Below are positions 52,601 through 64,000 of a DNA stretch of 64,000 nt, piece after piece. Origin of the DNA: Paracentrotus lividus (Eukaryota; Echinodermata; Echinoidea; Camarodonta; Echinidae); the NCBI GenBank assembly GCA_940671915.1, contig CALNVZ010003433.1, forward strand, positions 49,962,032-50,026,031, in the 5' to 3' direction. The notes beneath the pieces are model-generated. The model was not told the DNA's origin. It saw only the letters and a list, made by a program, of their open reading frames with translations, and ran no database searches. Numbering within the stretch: position 1 is the stretch's first letter; each line of letters opens with the position of its first letter. A program made the position numbers and the translations under genes.

Positions 52601-53065
52601 GGACCGCTCGTGATAGTTTGCAGTAGAAATATTGATAATTTCGTTCATCCAGTAAAACAATGAAAAACATAAGAAATGATAGAATAGAAGATGAAATAAG
52701 ATTACAACAACACAAACGTATCTATACGTAACTGTCTGTGTGACTGTAGCATAACTCATTCATTTCCAACAGAAACAACATAATACAAATATTGTTGTAA
52801 TGTAACATACATATACGCATTTGTATATACACACCTATATTGTTTTTCTTAATAAGCAGAATTAAATAAATCACTTAACATAATCATTATAATGAAATTA
52901 TGTAATTCTGTGGAAATGGGGGGAATCCACTAAAAAGCAAGGCTTGTAGAATGTGGATCCCCCCGAATGGGAAAATTCCTATGAGTTGTGAGTTGATGCC
53001 TACGAGACAAGAAACACGAAATCTACCCCTACGTTAATGTATGACCTTACGTTTGGCCGATTTTT

Positions 53066-53240
53066 TTTTTTCAACACCTACTCCCGCCCCCCCCCCCCCC
53101 CCGCTTATGGCTCGGCCAGCGTCACGTGAATTTATTTTTTAGCTCGCCTGGTGTAACGGGGTAAAAGCTTGGGGGTACCTTTCTGGGGCGCCAAAATCAA
53201 ATGACATCGGGCCCCCGGGGTGCCAAATCCTGGCAAACAT
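53066..53240. repeat. Dispersed C-run/GGGGCGCCAAAATCAAA repeat, uninterrupted copy
   Basis: A C-run, then GCTTATGGCTCGGCCAG, GCTCGCCTGGTGTAACGGGG, TACCTTTCTGGGGCGCC and GGGTGCCAAATCC. The same series occurs at 62505-62550 and 63033-63135, there split by another element. Confidence 0.7.
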
Positions 53241-53603
53241 ACCCTTTTTTTTAAAAAACTGTGCCAGTTTTAAAAACATTGAACTCTCAACTAAATGCAT
53301 ATGTTTAGTTGTTGTGTTAAAGTAATAAATCAAAATAGGTTACATTTTTTTCTCATCCAAATTATCTTGGTGGATGTGACAGTGTCCGTTCACATTTGAG
53401 GATGTACATGCAAGTGCCATGCACTTTAGAAACTAAAGGGTTGTCTATTGAAAATGGTGTCTGAGTACATCTTAAGTTTGCCACAGCAAGTGTAGAAAGT
53501 TTTACTGAAACTCGTGCCAATCAGATGTCATGAGAACGATTTGAAAACAAAATTTAAATGTCCGTTCACACTTTTGGTCACATCCACCAAAATTTCGAAA
53601 TGC

Positions 53604-53645
53604 CATATTCTTTATTTATTTATTTTTTTCTTATTTTTTATTCAT

Positions 53646-53688
<43 letters not shown>

Positions 53689-53692
53689 TTTG
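53604..53692. repeat. (TTTA)n microsatellite
   Basis: Around 20 TTTA or TTTT units inside element D, ending in a G-run. Confidence 0.9.
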
Positions 53693-53964
53693 GGGGGGGG
53701 GCTGAGGTAACTCCAGATATTTTTACATAAATTAATAACCTACCTATCTATTGAAGAAATCTATGAATTTCAACATTAATATTTTCTATTACTTCACAAT
53801 ACAAAATGTCCGTTCACACTTGTCACATCCACCAGTCTATTTTTCAGCTTTACATTTTCATATTTATTTGAACATTAAAAAGGTAATTAACTTTGAGTCA
53901 CAGGATATTCTAGCTCCTTTATTTACTTGATAATAATGGCTGACAAAGAGATTTCTATGTTACT

Positions 53965-54028
53965 TGAGTAATTGAGAGCGCTATATAAATGTTTATATCC
54001 TATCCTATCCTATCCTATCCTACTTGAA
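53965..54028 (+). mobile_element. 55-bp LINE 3' tail insertion with ACTTGA duplication
   Basis: GTAATTGAGAGCGCTATATA-AATG followed by four to five TATCC units sits between two ACTTGA copies. The parallel copy of this block (54423-54445) has the empty site TTACTTGAAATT. GCGCTATATAAA plus a short tandem tail is the 3' end of CR1/L2-type LINEs or SINEs that borrow it. Confidence 0.8.
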
Positions 54029-54929
54029 ATTTACAAAAAATAGGAAAATGTCCGTTCACATGTCACATGGTGCTCTGAAAAAGAATACTATGTATACCAA
54101 TGGAAATGATATTTGCTGTGTATGCTCCAAGATCAGTATTAGATCTTTAAGGTTTTAGCCTATTTAAGTGAGAAATGGGAAAAATATTTTTACATAAATT
54201 AATAACCTACCTATCTATTGGAGAAATCTATGAATTTCAACATTAATATTTTCTATTACTTCACAATACAAAATGTCCGTTCACACTTGTCACATCCACC
54301 AGTCTATTTTTCAGCTTTACATTTTCATATTTATTTGAACATTAAAAAGGTAATTAACTTTGAGTCACAGGATATTCTAGCTCCTTTATTTACTTGATAA
54401 TAATGACTGACAAAGAGATTTCTATGTTACTTGAAATTTACAAAAAATATGAAAATGTCCGTTCACATGTCACATGGTGCTCTAAAAAAGAATACTATGT
54501 ACACCAATGGAAATGATATTTGCTGTGTATGCTCCAAGATCAGTATTAGATCTTTAAGGTTTTAGCCTATTTAAGTGAGAAATGGGAAAAATATCTGTTC
54601 AAATCTGATTTTGTTGCATCCACTGCAAGGCTTTTCAGGCACTCATAACTTTACAGAATGCAGAACCTCATGAGCAGTAATTTGTGTTCTGTAAATAATG
54701 GTATACCTACTGGTATTTCTACACATTAGTAGTGTGATTACAGTGAAAATTTGCGAAAAAGTGAAATCCATATGGGATAATCGACTCCTATTGTGAGTGG
54801 AAATTATATATTGCCGACTGTTAAAAAAAAAATAGGCTAATATCTGTTTATTATTTATTTATCATTGGTCAAAATTTGAAATGTCCGTTCACATTTGGTT
54901 TTGTCACATCAACCACCACCTACTGTTTC

Positions 54930-55800
54930 ATATTTTAAAATAAAAAGTCAGACATTATTAGCAACGTTACTGATGTCCCCCACCACGATCATTGTCGCTA
55001 TGTCGCTATTTGGAACAGGGTTTCCTTGAATAGCCCTCTATCATGTAAATATGTAAAAATATTGGTAGTAGACATGAAACTGTAAGTTATTGAAATACAG
55101 TTGTTGTTGTTGTTGTTTTTTTTTTTAATATCCTCAATCTTCACAGTTTCTATGTAATACGAGATTGGGGCATTGATTAAGCTCCATCATCACATTTACT
55201 TGTAAATTCACATTCCCAAGATCATTGAAGATTGATAAATTGAACTCCTTTATATTTCAAATAAAACTTGAAATTTTGTTGCCTATATAGGTTGACGAAA
55301 AGTGGTACCTAACCATGAAACGGGCCTTATAATAATGGATGTTGGTATTGAAAAACCAAAATTATTGACCAACCTCGCAATTAAATATTTATTCTGACTT
55401 TCATAATACGTTGTACCATTCTTATACCAGAAAACGAAAAAGAAAAGAGACAGATTTATATGTAGTAATTTGTATCAAAACACTTTACAAAGATTGTGGT
55501 TAATGGGGTCTTCACGGGGCGCACAACATTTTGCGAATTGGCATTTGCTGTACTGCTAAAGTTCCAACAGTCGGTGGTGTTTTGTTCTGTTTGTTTGTTT
55601 CATGGGCGTCAATCCGAATTAGACCGTGGGGGGGGGGGGGGGGGATACAAGTTCAGCGAGGATGGGGGCGGGGAGGGTTCATAGGATATAGAAGGCGGTG
55701 TTTACAAGGTATGGTATGGCATAATGGTTGACATATCCCCCACCCTCCCAATATAAATTTAGTATCAGAAACAGCGAAATAATTTTGATAATATATCAAC
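54930..55800. other. Intergenic stretch, nothing recognised
   Basis: AT-rich with a (TTG)n run (55100) and a G-run (55628-55645). No coding motif seen. Confidence 0.45.
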
Positions 55801-55819
55801 CTGAAGGCCTGAAAACAGT

Positions 55820-56700
55820 GCATTTTTAAAGCGTCTTTATGCTGTGTTTATAAGGAAGATACATATTATCTCACTAAACAATGTGAGCGCGAAGTGCGAG
55901 CTGAACATTTTAGATATATCAACCTAAAAACAGTGCATTTAATTTTGTGTGTGTGATATGCTTTTTAAGAAGATACTTATCTCATTAAACAATGCGAGCG
56001 CGAAGCGCGAGCCGAAAATTTTTGATAATATATCAACCTGAAGGTCTGAAAACAGTGCATTTTTAAAGCGTCTTTATGCTATTTTTATAAGGAAGATACA
56101 TATTATCTCATTAAACAATGCGAGCGCGAAGCTGAAAATTTTAGATATATCAACCTAAACACAGTGCATTAATTTTTTTTTTTGTGTTATGCTTTTTAAA
56201 AAGATACTTCTCATTAAACAATGCGAGCTCGAAGCACGAGCCGACTATTTTTGAACATGAAGCAGTGCATTTTAAGCGTTTTTTTTTTAAATGCCATGCT
56301 TATTAAGAAGATATATATTTATACAATGCGAGCGCGAAGCGCGAGCCGATTTTTTTTTGTATATATCATCCTGAAAGCAGTGCATTAAAAGGTTTCTTTT
56401 TAATGCTATGTTTATAAAGAAGATACATATCTCCTTAAATAATGCGAGAGCGAAGCGCGAGCCGAAAATTTTTGATAATATCTAGTTGAAATCATTTAAT
56501 TTTAAGCGTTTTTGTGCTAAGCTCATGATGAAAATACTTATCTCATTATATAAACAATGCGAGCGCGAAGCGCAAGCTGAAACTTGTAGATATGTCAACC
56601 TAAATACGGGGAATATTTTAAGCGTTTTTATGCTATGTTTATAAGAAAGATTATCTCATTTAACAATGCGAGCGCGAAGCGCGAGCTGAAAATTTTAGAT
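55820..56700 (+). repeat. Minisatellite with AATGCGAGCGCGAAGCGCGAGC core
   Basis: Eight units, spaced about 100-130 bp, each with the core GCGAGCGCGAAGCGCGAGCY (about 55884, 55993, 56120, 56223, 56328, 56441, 56559, 56667) followed by GAAAATTTT-GATATATCAACCTG, AACAGTGCATTTTTAA and GATACATATTATCTCATTAA. Confidence 0.9.
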
Positions 56701-56785
56701 ATATTAAAAAAAAAGATGAATGATCCAAAATAAATTTTGAGTGGGAAAACACAGAATGAAAGAGAGAAAGAAAGAAGGGAAGAAA

Positions 56786-56885
56786 AGAAGAAGAAGAAGA
56801 AGAAGAAGAAGAAGAAGAAGAAGAAGAAGAAGAAGAAGAAGAAGAAGAAGAAGAAGAAGAAGAAGAAGAAGAAGAAGAAAGAAGA
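56786..56885. repeat. (GAA)n polypurine microsatellite
   Basis: About 32 uninterrupted AAG/GAA triplets. Such tracts can form triplex DNA. Long Lys-, Arg-, Leu- or Phe-only open frames over it are artefacts. Confidence 0.95.
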
Positions 56886-57079
56886 AAAAAATAAACATAA
56901 TTTTACCCCAAATCGTGGGGGACATTTCGCCTCCTGAAAATTCGTGGGGGGGGGGCGCGTCCCCCCCTCCGTCTCCCAGGATTGTCGCCCATGGTTTGTT
57001 TGTTGTTTTTCCGGCAAAATTGGACTCTCACGTTCGCGTGCCCATGGCCCCCCCCCTCCTCTTTACATTATGTAAATGA

Positions 57080-57780
57080 CCTGTTGCGATTGGCTCGTTT
57101 GCTCAAACCACGTGATACATTCCGAGCGAGGCTATCGATCTCTCCCGTGCTGACATTAAACGCATGATGGCGTTGTGTTAATCTACGGAATCACCTCCAT
57201 TGAGTCCGTTTTTTCCCAAAAACTTCTGCTTCACTTTCTTAATTTTTTTTCATGGATCTAGGAATTTTTTTTGGAGTGACATTAGCCCATGTTAAGTTAA
57301 GCCATAGCAATTGTTACCCAAATGTGACCAATCTGTCTACGTCGTCAAGTTCCTTACACGTTCCGTGGTTAAGAAAACTTAAGTACTTATCATTCCCAAA
57401 CAGTTTCTAAAGTTTTAGACAAAAAATCTTATAAATCGAACATCTAGTATTGAAGATTGTGACACATTTTGCTAACCATAGTTAAAACACAGATTTAAGC
57501 AATGGCTTAACCTAGTACACGTTGTGAATACGGGCCAATAAGCTATATATGACTACATTCTTTCAACACCACTATACACCGTGGACTGACTTGCATCAAG
57601 GATAACCGCCCAGGTGGTTGGACAAGGGCTTCCTAATACCATGCGCGTATTCGGGGGGTGGGGGGGGGAGGGGGGGGCTTTACGGGCCCCCCGGGTAGGC
57701 GCCCAAATGGCGCCAAAATGACCACAAAGGGGCGCCAAATTGACCTTAAAGGGGCGCCGAATTGAGCAAAAGGTTAATAT
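57080..57780. other. Intergenic stretch with G-run dispersed repeat
   Basis: 57080-57600 shows nothing recognisable. 57645-57770 has G- and C-runs and three GGGGCGCC-AAATTGAC repeats related to the dispersed GGGGCGCCAAAATC repeat. Confidence 0.4.
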
Positions 57781-57789
57781 AATATATAT

Positions 57790-60700
57790 ACAATGAAATG
57801 GAAATAAGGAAGAACCAAGCAATCAACGCCATGCAGTCTGAAGCAGAAATTCTTCTGCTTAGAGCGGAGGTTCAACAGAAGAACATTACAGATCTCAATG
57901 TCAAAGTGGAAGAAGCGATCAAGCGAAAACCTAACAACGAGTACAACAGAGAGATATGGCAAGAAAAAATGCGAGGCAATACTAAGCAGATCGCACAGAG
58001 ATTGGGAGAAGAAGCGAGAATGGTGGATTCGTATCGTTAAGCCAGTCACTGATCCGCGAGAACAAGTGTCCACAACGGAGAACAACAACGACCGAACACC
58101 GAGACCCCACATCACCTCACAACAACGCAGAAATACGATGAATGGGCACCAGGATCTTTTTCCAACGCTCGTCACTATCGAGTGGATCTAACCAGCGGAG
58201 GGATTTGCACCAGCAAGTATGGAGCAACTAATAATCACCGAGGAGCTTCAAACAAATATCAATCGCAACGAAATTGGCAAGGACAGCAGAGGGGTACTAA
58301 TGATTGGCGATATCAGAGGAAACAGAAGACGCCCGTCAACACCAACAGCCAAGAAGATGGCATCAGGATCGAACGACAGCATCACCATCATCAATTTCAA
58401 CACGGGCAACCATTCACACAGAGAGATAGATCTAGAAGGGATTACACAAGACAGACGACAACTTTCCTAGTAGGCCAGTGCATCCACTCCGACGATCGTA
58501 TGCCGATGTTGTTAAACAGACATAAGGAGAGAGGAGCATGACGAGCATGAAGTGAGACAGGTTTTCAACAAGCGGGGTAGAGAAAGCCTTTTTTCTACCA
58601 GGAGAGAATCCACAACCAAACATAATAAGAACTTCAAATAAATCTGAACTCAGAAATTCATATACTACGTCAAATATAGAAGAAACATTACAACAAATTT
58701 GAATGTTTAGAGGATTGTCTCAGTCAACCAGAATTATTAATGTATCTGATCGGGAGTTATCAAAAGATGAAATTAATGTTCTGAAAGGGGCGCCAAATTT
58801 ACGCCAGTGCCAAGAGAAAAAAATAATGAATTAAAAACAGATGTCAATGATTTTTGTAGAAAACTACGACTAAAAGAATACTTTGCAGAAAAAACTTTAA
58901 AGATGACAGTATAGTTAAATATAAAAGTTCAATTGAACCAGAAAAGAATAGAAATCAAACATTAGAGAAATATATTGATTTCTTGAAAACTTTCAGTAAC
59001 AATTTCAATTCTGATAATACTCTTTGATCAATGTAAAAACAACTTGTCTACAAAAGAGTCGAATGCGCTTAAAAAGTTAATGAAAGAAGATGATATCATT
59101 ATAAAACAAGCGGATAAAGGAGGTGCGTTTGTTTTAATGGATAAAGAATTTTATATACGAAAAATGAATGACCATTTGGAGAAAAAAGAAACGTACAAAA
59201 AAACTATCCCAGAATGAGGATAGTATGGTTATGAAAAAGATAAGACAATTGGTAAAAAAAATATGAAACGATTTTCACAAAGAAAGAAAAAGCGTATATT
59301 ACCAATTTTGAGTATAAGACAAGTTATTTTTATGGCTTACCTACAATACATCAAAGTAAACGCATTAAAGAAAACATATTAGAGCAAAAAAGCTCTTATA
59401 TACAATGTGATACTGACGTAGACTTAAAGATGAGACCAATAGTTGCTGGACCAGTATGTCCAACACATCGTCTCAGTAACTTGATTGATGTTGTACTAAG
59501 CCATAATTTAAAGCACGTGAAAAGTTTATTAGAGATAGTGTTGACTTTTAAATCATGTACCTGAAGATATTGACGATGATAGTATATTAGTTACTTTTGA
59601 TGTGAACAGCTTATATACCAATATAAATCATCAGATTGGATTGAAAGCTATTCAGTATTGGCTAGAAACTTATCCTGGTGATTTAATACCTAGGATAAGT
59701 AAAGATTTGTTTTAGAAGCAATAGAAATCATATTGAAAAATAACATACTTCAATTCAATGGTGACTATTATAAACAAAATCAAAGGAACAGCAATGGGCA
59801 CAAAAATGGCCCCGACGTATGCTAACTTGTTTCTAGGTTATCTGGAAAAACAACTGTATGAGAAAGTAGAAGAAATATTTCTAAAGAAAGCCAGATTATA
59901 TGTGGAGGAGAATTGCTTAGGTACCTTGATGATTGTTTCATTATATGGAAAAAAGAATTTGGTGATGTAAAGTATTCTATGATATTCTTCAAAAATCTAC
60001 ATGAAGATATATATTAAGATAGATGTATCTGATGAGAACGTTTCATTTTTGGATATAATGTACTCAAGAAAAATAACAAATTAGAAATAGATATATATAT
60101 TATAAAATTACAGATACGCACCAATACTTGCATTTCGACTCATGTCATCCACGACATACGAAAAGAAATGTGCCATATAATTTGGCGAGGAGAATTTGTA
60201 CCATTGTATCAAATGAAGAAACTAGAGAGAAACGATTAAGAGAAACTAGAATCCATGCTTATTCTTCGGAAATATCCGAAGGACCTTATCAAAGTAGTAT
60301 ACAGAAGGCATGTCTTATAGAACAAAATATTCTTAGACAAACAAAAAAAGAAGATAGATGAACAAGAGAATATTGTTTTTGTGTCTACATATAATCCTAA
60401 TAATGGGGATTTTTCAAATACTATAAAACAATCGATGCCCCTTTTGAATAATGATGCTAACCTTAAAAAGATATTTGATAAAACAAATTATGTCTCAAGT
60501 AGAAGGCAAGCTCCTAATTTGAAAAAATTGTTGACCAGAGCATCATTAGATAAAACACAAGGGGGAACAAAAAAATGTAAAGACAAAAGATGTAAAACGT
60601 GCCCATATATGCCTACCACAGATAATTGGAGTTTTATAATAATGGTGACAAAAAAAACATTTATATTGAAAGAATCATTTTTGTGTACATCAAGAAACCT

Positions 60701-60980
60701 AATTTACTGTATAACTTGCAATGGATGTGGGAAACAATATATAGGAGAAACGGGTGATATTTTACGTAACCGAATGACATTACACCGTCAGCACGTAAGA
60801 GAGAAAAAATATCAAGTTCTTAATGTGAGTATAACACATATCAAAGTGTGCTCAAGGAATATACCCTGAATTTAAAGTTGTACCATTTTATAAATTAAAA
60901 ACGGATAATGAAAATGAACGTAAAGCAAAAGAAAAATGTTTCATTGATTCATTTAAGCCAGAACTAAATAGGCCATAGCA
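57790..60980 (+). mobile_element. Penelope-like element with GIY-YIG endonuclease, broken
   Basis: Pieces appear in the family order: an N-terminal coiled-coil-like segment (57798-58037), the pre-RT motif RELSKDEINVL (about 58750), reverse transcriptase motifs RPIVAGPVCPTHRLS (about 59432), VTFDVNSLYTNI (about 59595), GTAMGTKMAPTYANLFLGYL (about 59788) and YLDDCFIIW (about 59922), then a Cys-rich linker (CKDKRCKTCPYM, about 60580) and a GIY-YIG endonuclease (CNGCGKQYIGETGD, about 60718). These are diagnostic of Penelope-like retroelements. The frame is interrupted at several points, so it is not intact. It ends next to a (TA)n tract. Confidence 0.88.
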
Positions 60981-61092
60981 AGTTTGTTTATTATTTCGAT
61001 TCTAAATTTCATGACAATCCAAAATGATCTATTGTAAATATGTACAAAATATTGTTAAATGACGACTATTCTTCCAGAATTTTTGTTAATTT

Positions 61093-61156
<64 letters not shown>
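61093..61156. repeat. (TA)n tract
   Basis: About 60 bases of TA repeat between the Penelope-like element and the inverted pair. A second TA tract lies at 62430-62475, on the other side of the pair. Confidence 0.9.
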
Positions 61157-61196
61157 AAGAAATGAATTCTGCGTCGGTTTTAGGTTAAACTAAAAA

Positions 61197-61731
61197 GAAA
61201 TACAATTTAAATGAAAAACCGTATAGGCAAATAAATTTTCCGATATTTCGGGCATAGCCCTTTGTCAAGAATGACAAAATTTATTGTGCGTCAACTTCAT
61301 GAATAGAAATGCAAAAACGCGCCAAAAAAGGTCGCGTAGAAACATAAAGGGTACGCCCCAAACGTGACGTAACAATACATCAGAGGAAGAGAAGGGTAAT
61401 AGAAAAAAGACAGGGAGGCAAAAGGAAAGAGAAAGAAAAGAAGAGAAAAAGAAACGAGAGGGGGAAAGAGCAGAGAGTCAGGAGAGGAAAAAAGAAGGCA
61501 ACAGATAGAAAGGAGAATGAGGAGAAAGAGAAGGGGGCTGGAGGAGGACAAAAGGGAAAAGAGAGAAGAAGAGAAAAAGAAAGAAAAGAAAAGAAGAGAA
61601 AAGAATTACGTGATGGGAAATGAGCGAAACGAAAACATTGATCCCTCTAGTTGGAGGCAACCAAGGCGAAAAATCATACGTTCTTCTCCTGCTTGCGAAC
61701 TGCTTGAAGTCCTTGATATTGTATCGATATA
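61197..61731 (-). mobile_element. Inverted copy of a Penelope-like 3' end
   Basis: Reverse complement of 61869-62429 with one roughly 40-base deletion. Shared words include CCGTATAGGCAAATAAATTT, AAAAACGCGCCAAAAAAGGT and GGGAAATGAGCGAAACG; the GA-rich strand is on the plus side. It holds the end of the endonuclease frame and the 3' untranslated region. Confidence 0.85.
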
Positions 61732-62429
61732 TACCATTCATTGCAAGAATGTCAGCAACTCTACATCGGGGAAACCAAGAGGAGACTCGCTGATCGTGTG
61801 ACTGAACATTTGAGGTCTATTCGACTCAACACCACTGGATTACCTGTCGCTGCTCATTTCAATTCCAACGATCACAATATCAAGGACTTTGAAGTATCTG
61901 TAGTCCGTAGTTCATTCAATAACGACGAAGTTCGCAAGCAGGAAGAAGAACGTATGATTTTTCGCCCTGGTTGCTCCAACCTAGAGGGATCAATGTTTCG
62001 TTTCGCTCATTTCCCATACACGTAATTCTTTTCTCTTCTTTCTTTCTTTTCTTTTCTCTTCTTCTCTCTTTCCCTTTTGTCCTCCTCCAGCCCCTTCCTC
62101 TTTCTCCCTCATCTTCTCCTTTATCTGTTGCCTTTCTTTTTCCTCTCCTGACTCTCTGCCTCTCTTCCCCCTCTCGTTTCTTTCTCTTCTTTTTCTTTCT
62201 CTTTCCTTTTGCTCCCTGTCCTTTTTCTATTACCCTTCTCTTCCTCTGATGTATTGTTACGTCACGTTGGGCGTACCCTTTTGTTTCTACGCGACCTTTT
62301 TTGGCGCGTTTTTGCATTTTCTATTCATGAAGTGACGCACAATAAATTTGTCATTCCTTGACAAAGGCTATGCCCGAAATATCGGAAAATTTATTTGCCT
62401 ATACGGTTTTTCATTTAAATTGTATTTCT
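61732..62429 (+). mobile_element. 5'-truncated second Penelope-like element (GIY-YIG end)
   Basis: The open frame at 61741-62022 reads QECQQLYIGETKRRLADRVT, HLRSIRLNTTGLPVAAHFNS and VRKQEEERMIFRPGC, the C-terminal GIY-YIG endonuclease of a Penelope-like element from a different family than the one at 57790. A CT-rich stretch and the 3' region follow to the (TA)n tract. Only the 3' end is present. Confidence 0.8.
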
Positions 62430-62572
62430 ATATATACATATATATATATATATAAATATAATATATATATATACATGATTTGAGGCGATTGACATCTTAA
62501 ACCTACCCTAGAGCCCCCCCCCCTGCTTATCGCTAGGCCAGTGGGACGTGGAAAAATTTTGAGTTACCTTTT

Positions 62573-63030
62573 GGGTACACACGAGTAAATGATATGCACG
62601 CAAGGTTTTTTGGGAAGGCGTACCAAAGATGAGGTCATTTTATTGATGGAAAATGGTCATATAAAAATATTCAATGGTTTTATGTTGCTGTTTAATGAAA
62701 TAAATATGGGCTATAAGTCCTTACTCTTTCATAATTACCATTTAGTTGAAGATTGGGCACTTTGGCGTATTTTTTAGGAATCTTTTTCGCAATTTCGTAC
62801 ATCTACTAAATCACGCGTACAAAAGTCGTCTCTTTGTCATAGTCTCGCTCAAGGATTTTGATTTGTTTGAGCTGACAAAATTTTCTATAAGTCCCTTAAC
62901 TACGAGTCTTTAAATTTTAACTTTGCTGTGATAATTAAAACGATATCCATCGACAGAATTTTGGAATCGTCTGTTTGAAGAGCGTTAATTTAACACGTGA
63001 GCCTATGGGCGTCTATTTACTCGTGTGCCC
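62573..63030. mobile_element. MITE with GGGYACACGAGTAAAT ends
   Basis: Left end GGGTACACACGAGTAAATG, right end TCTATTTACTCGTGTGCCC. About 458 bp, non-coding. It splits a dispersed repeat whose two halves lie at 62505-62560 and 63033-63135; the unsplit copy at 53066-53240 supports the borders. Confidence 0.7.
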
Positions 63031-63139
63031 CCTGGCTCGCCCGGTGTAACGGGGGAAAAATTGGATGTTACCTTTCTGGATCCACCACTGGGGCGCCAAA
63101 ATCAAAATCACTTCGAGCCCCGGGTGTCAAATCCTGAAT

Positions 63140-64000
63140 ACGCGCCTGAATACTATAGGGCTTTTTTTTTTTTTGTAATAATATTTTTATTTTCTCTCAA
63201 ATCAAGAAACATAATTATTGTACAGATCATAAATGACAAAATTAAACATTCTTCATAACAACAAACTAATACAGTGTATATTTTTCTCTTAGCTCAGAAT
63301 CATTTTGTACAATTAAAATGACAAAATTATACCTGTTCTTCAGAAACAAAAACTGAATGTACTGTAAAATGATACTTTGATTTAAACCATAAATTACAAA
63401 AGTACTAGGAGAAAAACTCATACGTGTTTTTTTTTTTAAGCTATGATCAAGCAAAAAAGCCATTGAGAAAGAGAGAAAAAAAAAAGTATAATCCCACTAC
63501 ACCCCCCCCCCCCCTCCTATACATATACCATAAAAAGAAATTAAATGAAACTGAATCACCCCAAAACATACGCCACGCACCTCATCCCACACACACTCAC
63601 ACACACCAGCATACAAAAGCAAAAGGGTCACGTATAGCGAAAGTATAGCGCAGCCGTTCCAGCGTGTGTTTTCTTTTTTCTTTTTTTTCAATCAAAAAAT
63701 AAAAATAAAAATGTATTGCCCGCCGTCCCTGACCTACGTATGAAAGTTTTCCATTTCCTTAGGGGTTATTAATGTACCTCGTTCTTCAGCTAATTTCTTT
63801 TCTCTTTTTCATTTTCCAGCATTCTTTCTTTAATTTCTTGAGGAGTGGGGGTTTATATTTTAGTTCTGCTATAAACAAATATCATATGTTAATTAAAAGT
63901 ATGATATGATTAACTAACTGCTCCTTACCTATATCTAACAGTTTTATGCCAATATAAATTCCCTCCCAAATACTTTTAATATTCGATAAATTGAATAAAT
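63140..64000. other. Window end, nothing recognised
   Basis: AT-rich, with a C-run (63502-63515) and a short CACACA run. No coding motif seen. Confidence 0.4.

Larger units (their letters stand above)
53369..54917. mobile_element. Word-array element D (TGTCCGTTCACA..TGTCACAT)
   Basis: Near-terminal inverted GGTGGATGTGACA / TGTCACATCAACCACC. The word TGTCCGTTCACA, usually followed by TGTCACATCCACC, occurs at 53383, 53559, 53807, 54049, 54274, 54457 and 54882, all in the same orientation. A block of about 405 bp is tandemly duplicated (53718-54180 and 54185-54595). No clear target duplication was found. Confidence 0.65.

Noticed and set aside
56628-57079. Open frames of poly-Phe, poly-Leu, poly-Lys and poly-Arg
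   Set aside because: All are frames of one (GAA)n tract.
61381-62317. Basic Lys/Arg/Glu-rich proteins in the polypurine arms
   Set aside because: They are frames across low-complexity GA-rich 3' regions of the inverted Penelope-like ends.

Overview
This window comes from an animal genome, most likely an echinoderm and probably a sea urchin. The only recognisable host gene encodes polycystin-2 (PKD2), a TRPP calcium-permeable channel. It runs on the minus strand from a start codon at 50101 to an exon ending at 16054. Thirteen exons with consistent phases and GT/AG borders give 837 residues: an N-terminal ciliary signal, S1, the TOP (polycystin) domain, S2-S6 with the pore, two EF-hand loops, an acidic linker and the start of the C-terminal coiled coil. 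The last part of the C-terminus (about 70-80 residues by comparison with human PKD2) was not found. The sea-urchin call rests on the two intact EF-hand loops, the intronic TU-like foldback elements, and the style of the repeats (poly-G runs, TACATGTACA words, DR1-rich dispersed repeats).

Layout. 1-7136 is poor-quality repeat sequence: GAT repeats, a TTAA-flanked MITE, a TCTC-rich minisatellite, a corrupted second copy of the 300-1540 region, and a 25-N gap at 6876-6900. 7137-15840 is a second, indel-ridden copy of PKD2 exons 5-13. It is joined head-to-tail to the good copy (from 15841) at a C-run, and is probably an assembly artefact. 16054-50101 is the good PKD2 copy, with introns of 0.5 to 14 kb full of transposons and minisatellites. 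50102-64000 lies upstream of PKD2 and holds only repeats: a hairpin MITE, a TU-like foldback element, a word-array element, a GCGAGCGCGAAG minisatellite, a GAA tract, a Penelope-like element and an inverted pair of Penelope 3' ends.

Most interesting signals. (1) At least three intronic elements (27615-28373, 36115-37483, 47604-49273) have matching terminal inverted repeats and exact 4-bp target duplications. Each is sprinkled with its own 13-16 bp word that also lies just inside its termini; a fourth element upstream (53369-54917) has the same design. They look like one class of non-autonomous transposon whose word differs by lineage. (2) The donor edge of the PKD2 pore exon is tandemly duplicated by exactly 51 bp, which offers an in-frame alternative that would add 17 residues to S6. 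(3) Acceptor-side pieces of exons 6 and 13 are also tandemly duplicated, as decoy exons. (4) A 10-unit intron-1 minisatellite carries about eight perfect nuclear-receptor DR1 sites.
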